From Manihot esculenta (taxonomy: Eukaryota > Streptophyta > Magnoliopsida > Malpighiales > Euphorbiaceae), in assembly GCF_001659605.2 (NCBI RefSeq), contig NC_035170.2, positions 22,769,190 through 22,833,189 on the forward strand: a stretch of 64,000 bases of DNA, given 5' to 3'. Positions 58,988-64,000 of the stretch are shown here, piece after piece. The notes beneath the pieces are model-generated. The model was not told the DNA's origin and ran no database searches. It saw nothing but the letters and a program-made list of their open reading frames with translations. The position numbers were made by a program, and so were the translations under genes. Position 1 is the stretch's first letter. The number at the start of each line of letters is the position of its first letter.

Positions 58988-59396
58988 TGATATAAATCAA
59001 TATTAAAAAATATTAAATATGGATTGCAATAATCCAAATCACGTCAACTATTTAAATATCCTATAACTCCAAATAAGATAGTAGAATTCTAATTACAATA
59101 GGATATTATCTATATCATAATATTATTGTTATCTAATATAATTCTATATCGTATCTTATTTAGAACTTCATATCCTCTCTTATATAAGATTTCATATCAT
59201 ATTCAAACTCTATCTTATAGATTATATAAATAGCTCACAACTTACATAACCATGTAGCTATTCTCTCTAACCGTTATAATTTACTCATTACATATATTGA
59301 CTTAAGTATTAGAGAGGTTACTAACTTAATCCACTCTGTGTTCTCTCATATTTTGCAAATTTATACCCGAAAAAATATGATGTGGATAATATTATT
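58988..59396 (+). repeat. Right LTR of the short element
   Basis: Starts TGATATAAATCAATATTA and ends near GATGTGGATAATATTATT. It is the best-preserved LTR of the family in the window and aligns by eye with 6116-6527 in reverse. Confidence 0.68.
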
Positions 59397-59717
59397 TATA
59401 TTTTAAAAAAATAATAAATTTTAAAAGTTAACTTTTATATATTTTTTATGATAAAATTGTCATTAATTGATTACAAAATTACAATTTAACTTAATTCATT
59501 GTTTTATTAATTAAACACACACATATATATAATTTAGGAAAAAATATAAAAAAATAACTTATGATTTTATCAATTTTTACTTTAAAATTTATGATTTAAT
59601 TTGTCTCAAATAATATATTGTAGTATTATATTTTTAGTAAATAATGACAATTTTTATATATTGTCACAATTTTTATATATTATCACAAAATACTTATATG
59701 GCAAATAAAATATAACC

Positions 59718-59783
<66 letters not shown>

Positions 59784-60577
59784 ATGTATTTTCACTTATT
59801 TTTAATTTAAAATTTATGATTAAATCTGTATTAAAATTATATGTTAGCATTTCAGACTTAAAAAATTATATTTATTTATTAATAATATAATACTATGAGA
59901 TACTGACTTGATACAAATTGTATTACATATCTAAATCAAAATCTGATAAAGTCAAATAATGATTTTTTGTATTGAATTCTTAATTATAAACTATATTACA
60001 GATAAGTAGTGTTGTGAAAACGGATTGTCCAATCATAAAAAACATTTCAAAATTTAACTATTTGAAAAGTCAAAAACTAACAATATACTTTTGAAAATAG
60101 ATGGAGCAAGTAATTAATTTTACTAAATAAAAGAGACCAAAGAATAATATTTCCTGAATTAAAATTAAAATTTAAATAATAAACAAATCTAATTACAGAG
60201 TGAAATTAAATATTTTAAAGCCATAAAAAATTATTATATTATCTTCTTGCAAATCAAAATAAAGTAAAATTTGTAAATATCTAAGCAATTCCATTCTCAC
60301 TTTTTCCTACCCCTATATCAGTCTATTAAGATCATTATATAGATGATATGAGTAATTTTTTTAAAATATAAAAAAAATTTACTTTAATAATTTTTAAGTT
60401 TACTGGTAATTTTCAATCCATTGGACTTCTTCGGAAAAAAAAAAAAAAAAAAAGAATCATCAATCGGACATGGGCTTTCCTTTAGCCAAAATGGGCTCAC
60501 GTTCGATACTGGCTAAATTTGTATTTTTATCTCTAAAATTTCCGTTTGGGCTAAAGGATGACTAAAAGTTTAAGGAT
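59397..60577. other. AT-rich spacer with a TA microsatellite
   Basis: No gene seen. The TA run is at 59725-59778 and an A19 run at about 60436-60454. Confidence 0.5.
59725..59778. repeat. (TA)27 microsatellite
   Basis: Uninterrupted TA dinucleotides over 54 bp. Such runs are highly length-variable and could be mis-assembled. Confidence 0.95.
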
Positions 60578-60594
60578 AAAATGATGTGACAAAA

Positions 60595-60683
60595 GCATTC
60601 TCAGGCTTAGTCTGATGATTAGTGCATCCGGTTAAACCTGATAGATTTCAGGTTCGAATCTCCCATCTCCCATTTTAAAAAAA
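60595..60683 (+). mobile_element. Very short tRNA-derived SINE with perfect 17-bp target duplication
   Basis: The body begins GCATTCTCAGGCTTAG and ends in CCCATTTT plus an A tract. AAAATGATGTGACAAAA stands on both sides (60578-60594 and 60684-60700), the hallmark of LINE-mediated insertion. Box A-like TAGTCTGATGATTAGTG (60609-60625) and box B-like GGTTCGAATCTC (60651-60662) are the internal RNA polymerase III promoter. The clover-leaf of a functional tRNA cannot be formed as far as I can see, so this is not a tRNA gene. Confidence 0.85.
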
Positions 60684-60700
60684 AAAATGATGTGACAAAA

Positions 60701-62695
60701 AGAATTATATATTTAGTTAAAAATAAAATAATATTTTTTTTAAAAAAAATATCAACACTTATACCCTTAAAAATTTTATATTAATAATACAAATACAAAA
60801 TTAAAATTTTTTAGTTAAAAACTTTGAAATGAAATATAAATTAAAAAAAAAAAATTATTTTTTATTTATCAATTAATATATTACACGACTGCTATTTCAA
60901 AGTAAAATTTTATTAAGCGAGAAAAGTAAATCGGCAGCAGAAAATATTTACTTATTAAAGTTTAAACTAATAATTAAAATTTAATTTTTAAAGATTTTAT
61001 TATTATTATAAAAGGTGAAGCTAATTTGTTATTAGTTTATATTAATTTATATTTTTAACCTCGATTGTTTCACGAAAAATAATTTTTTAAAAAATAATTT
61101 TTATATTTTAAAATTAATATCTCTATAAATTTATTTATTAATATATTTTATTTTTTACAATAAAATTAAATAATAAAAATAAATGATCTTTTTAAAAAAT
61201 ATTTTTTATAATTTTAAAAATAATATTTTCATAAAAAATATTTTTTAAATACAAATTAAATTTTATAAACAAATGAGAGTCTTAACGTGCCTCCTCTTGC
61301 ATTGGTTATCTAGAGTGGTTGTGGGTTTTAATTATGTAGTTTAGTTTTATTTTCTAAACTAAATATTTACCCCATGTTGCTGTGGATTTTTAAATATTTA
61401 AAATTATTATTAAATAAAATTATAAAGAAATATATTATTTTTTTAATACTTTTAATTATTTATAATTATCTTTTTTTTATAACCATGGATTATATAGCGC
61501 TATTATTTTTTTAATAAGTACTAATTTATTAATAATGGGAATATATAAAGAAAAAATGATAAATTTTTTTAATATTTATATATATATATATATATATTCA
61601 GTTGAAAGAATATTTGTGGATTTGATTTATTATTTTTGTTATTATTTGTTTATCTTTGGCTTGGATGAAGGCATATCATTCATTTAATTTGGGTTTCTGC
61701 TCTCTAAAAAACTTTGTTTATATCTTTAATCTTATTTTGATTTCCTTCTTTTGTCATTATTTCTATAAAATTATGCAAAAATTTAATTTTTTAAATAAAA
61801 ATTTTTAAGTTAAAAATAAAAGAATCTTAAGGAATAATTTAATTTAATTTAATTTTTTACAAAATTCTAAATTCTGAAAGAAGAATTTGAAAAAAATACC
61901 AAACTATGAGTGGGAGCGGCGGTCTTGTGCTACTGTGATGCAGCCCATCTCGTAGCTATACTTGAGAAGGAAAGTTGCCTTGTAATTGGGTTGTAGCTAT
62001 GCCTCCTCTGCACTCAATTTGTAATATATTATGCTATTAGCAATTAAAAAAAAATTAGAGAGATTAAAAATTGGAAGAATAGAATTAGAGTTCTCAAATT
62101 TATTCAGATATATTTATCACCAGACTAAATTTATGAGTGCAATCATTCTTAATTTTTTATTTCTATTTAATTTTAAATGTAAACTATCATTAAAATACTT
62201 AAAATAATAAATTTCATTCAAAACTACATTTATTATTGGAGGCGGTGTTCAGGTATACCCTTGCATTTTCTACCAATTTTGTTAGAAATATATTTTTAGC
62301 CCTTGCAAAACTTTTATATACATTTTCATATTATTTAGTATTTTTGTTAAAAATTTATATTTAAGCCTTCTTAAATTTTAAAATTGTTGTTGTGAACATT
62401 GAAATTTTTTAGATTTTATTATTATTTTCTTTACTTGTAATATTTTATTATTATCTTTGAAATTTAATTTTTAATTGACTATTCAAAGTTTTATTTTCTC
62501 TCTCTATATATATATATATATATAGAAACTTAGTAATTTTTATTTTTTATTTTTACAAAATAAATCTTGCTCTAGCAATAAATACAATTGAAAAGTATTT
62601 TTTTAAAATTTAATTTAATGGTGAAGTATATATAAGTAAAGTGAATTAGTAGTAATAAAAGTATAGGCATAACGTATAGGATTTAGTTGCAGGTA
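60701..62695. other. AT-rich spacer
   Basis: No gene supported. Short TA runs occur at about 61570-61594 and 62507-62523. A GC-richer island (about 61910-62010, with GAGTGGGAGCGGCGGTCTTG) may be a decayed element fragment but has no readable frame. Confidence 0.45.
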
Positions 62696-63123
62696 GGAGT
62701 GAGAGGTATTCGGTTTAAATTGAAAAAATCGATCGAATCGAATTAATTTAAAAATTCGATTTGATTTTTTATTCATTTTCATTCGGTTCAATTTTTAATT
62801 TTAAAAATTTTAATTATTTCAGTTCGGTTCGGTTTTGATAAAAAAAATTAAAAAAATAAGATCGAACCGATTAGTGATAATAGTTTATTTTTTCAATAAT
62901 ATAGGGAAATTAAATGATTAAAATATTTTAATTAAATTTTAAAATATTAAAAATAAAGTATAAAAAATAAAAAATTTATTAAAAATCGAAATTGATCAAA
63001 TCGAATTGAATCAAATCGATTCAGATCGATTCGGTTCGATTTCTAACTAATATCGATTCGATTTTCATAAATATTATAATTCAGTTTGATTTTAAACCGA
63101 ATTGACTGAATGCTCACCTCTAA
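62696..63123. repeat. MITE-like element rich in GGTTCGATT, second copy (inverted)
   Basis: The left end (AGGAGTGAGAGGTATTCGGT, then AAAAAATCGATCGAATCG) matches the minus-strand reading of the right end of 44536-44990. The right end, on the minus strand, reads AGAGGTGAGCATTCAGTCAA. The order of interior blocks is reversed relative to the first copy, confirming inverted orientation. Confidence 0.72.
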
Positions 63124-63192
63124 TTAGTTGCAGTAAACAAAATAGAGTTTCCATATAAGATTAGGAAATCAGTTGTCTTCTTTGATTAGGAT

Positions 63193-63582
63193 TTGATTTA
63201 TAATTTAAATAACTTTGATTTACAAAATAATACAACTTTGCTTAAAATCATGGTTGAAAAACGCAGGCAGCCAAAGTTTTCTTGCAACAATGCACTCTTT
63301 CCATCAAGGATAACTAAGAAACCAAGATCTAAAACAAGAATTCGTGGCTCCACATTGAGGCCTCCAGGTTTGGATTTGGCTTCTTTTGTAAGAGAAATTA
63401 AACCAAAATGGTCCAAAGGAGAAAAAACTGAAGGTGTTGAAAACAAAAAGGGATTAGCAGAGAGGCCTTGGATGTCAGATATTGTAATTCCTGGACCAAT
63501 TCCTGATTTGGATTTTCTGAAATTGCTACGCAGTGATATTTGGTGGGATTTCTTTTCTGATGTGCCAGAAGCTGATGATTGA
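63193..63582 (+). CDS. Small unrecognised ORF (129 codons), possibly a terminal exon
   Basis: I do not recognise the product. From the second methionine (63250) the protein is basic at the start (EKRRQPKFSC, ITKKPRSKTRIRGS) and acidic and hydrophobic at the end (IPDLDFLKLLRSDIWWDFFS, then DVPEADD). No signal peptide, membrane span or known motif is visible. Composition is coding-like and unlike its AT-rich neighbours, which supports a real gene or gene fragment. The first 19 codons are AT-rich, so the true start is probably 63250, or the segment is the last exon of a gene whose upstream exons were lost. The opposite strand is also open over most of this length, which weakens the case. Confidence 0.4.
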   Translation: MIYNLNNFDLQNNTTLLKIMVEKRRQPKFSCNNALFPSRITKKPRSKTRIRGSTLRPPGLDLASFVREIKPKWSKGEKTEGVENKKGLAERPWMSDIVIPGPIPDLDFLKLLRSDIWWDFFSDVPEADD

Positions 63583-63599
63583 TTTTGTGGCAATCTCCA

Positions 63600-64000
63600 C
63601 ATTCAAGCACAAATAATTATCAAATAAATACATACTTTAAGATTTATAATAATAATAAAAGAAAGACATACTATTATTTAAGGGCCTGGAGCAAAAGTGT
63701 TAGAATTTTTTTTTTAAAATAATGGCATATGGTGTCACTTATTTATTTTATTTTTTAATTTTTAAAATTATGGTTTGTGCCACTGGAAATAGCATCAGGC
63801 TAATTTTATTTTATTTTTATTTTTTTAATTATTAATATATTATAATAATTTAATAATATTATTTATATTATATTTTTATAATAATAAATATTTTTTATAA
63901 TTTTAATATATTAATATTTAATAAATTTTATTATTAATATTTAAATAAAAAATTACTATATCATATAATTTTAGGTTATATAATTAATATTAGATTGCGA
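63600..64000. other. AT-rich window end
   Basis: Only AT-rich low-complexity DNA is seen. A repeated CATATGGTGTCAC / GTGCCACTGGAAATAG context near 63723-63800 has no clear meaning. Confidence 0.4.

Larger units (their letters stand above)
56743..59396 (+). mobile_element. Non-autonomous short LTR retrotransposon without ORFs (TRIM/LARD-like)
   Basis: Two related terminal blocks of about 360 and 410 bp (56743-57104 and 58988-59396) both start TGATrTA and end near GAAAAATATTATTA or GGATAATATTATTT. Between them lie a degenerate primer-binding site (AACGTCATCGGTGG at 57105), a three-unit repeat (57191-57460), a minisatellite (58088-58765) and a G-rich purine tract (58972-58987). No coding frame is present, so movement would depend on proteins from another element. 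Related LTRs or internal parts occur at 3735-6600, about 8985-9195 and 45455-48116. The LTRs are quite diverged and no clean target duplication was found, so this is an old copy. Confidence 0.7.

Noticed and set aside
60609..60662. A tRNA gene
   Set aside because: Box A- and B-like elements are present, but a full clover-leaf and anticodon arm are not, and the A tail and target duplication show a SINE.

Overview
The window looks like a gene-poor, transposon-rich stretch of a eudicot plant nuclear genome. Introns and spacers are very AT-rich, and three host genes have clear plant homologues: a PR-1 protein, a TBL/DUF231 wall acetyltransferase and a DUF21-CBS membrane protein. The LTR families recall Euphorbiaceae such as Manihot or Hevea, but the genus is an inference from memory and is weak.

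Left part (1-13.6 kb). A Ty1/copia element runs off the left edge on the minus strand (1-3734). It sits in the internal region of a short ORF-less LTR element, which was also hit by an Athila-type element now reduced to a solo LTR (3949-5526, target duplication ACAGG). The remaining parts of that short element are a minisatellite array (about 5560-6078) and an LTR (about 6116-6527). A single-exon PR-1 gene follows (7328-7828, minus). After AT-rich DNA comes a decayed CACTA transposon whose right end is at 13575.

Centre (13.6-37.3 kb). This is a three-level nest. The oldest layer is an Athila env-like (ORF-1) region on the minus strand. It was split by a complete Athila-type Ty3/gypsy element (14919-36743, duplication CTATC, LTRs about 2% different by eye). 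That element was in turn split inside its gag-pol frame by a young Tekay/Del-type chromovirus (18305-28056, duplication CTTGA, LTRs about 0.5% different). The Athila element is littered with an 18-nt palindrome, GTGATTTGCCCAAATCAC, in its LTRs, spacers and coding regions. In coding DNA it reads as Asp-Leu-Pro-Lys-Ser repeats.

Right part (37.3-64 kb). A six-exon TBL gene (40312-43139, minus) and an eleven-exon DUF21-CBS gene (50614-55813, plus) stand head to head. I reconstructed both from splice sites, and every exon phase closes. Between them lie a MITE-like element and a Tekay solo LTR (45799-48075, duplication ATTGG) that is itself inserted into an older short LTR. Beyond the DUF21 gene is a 2.65-kb non-autonomous LTR element with the same minisatellite seen at 5.6-6.1 kb. 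It is followed by a TA microsatellite, a very short SINE with a perfect 17-bp duplication, a second copy of the MITE-like element, and one small unrecognised ORF near the right edge.

No rRNA gene, functional tRNA gene or CRISPR array was seen. Intact host coding capacity is limited to the three genes, plus possibly the small ORF at 63.2 kb.
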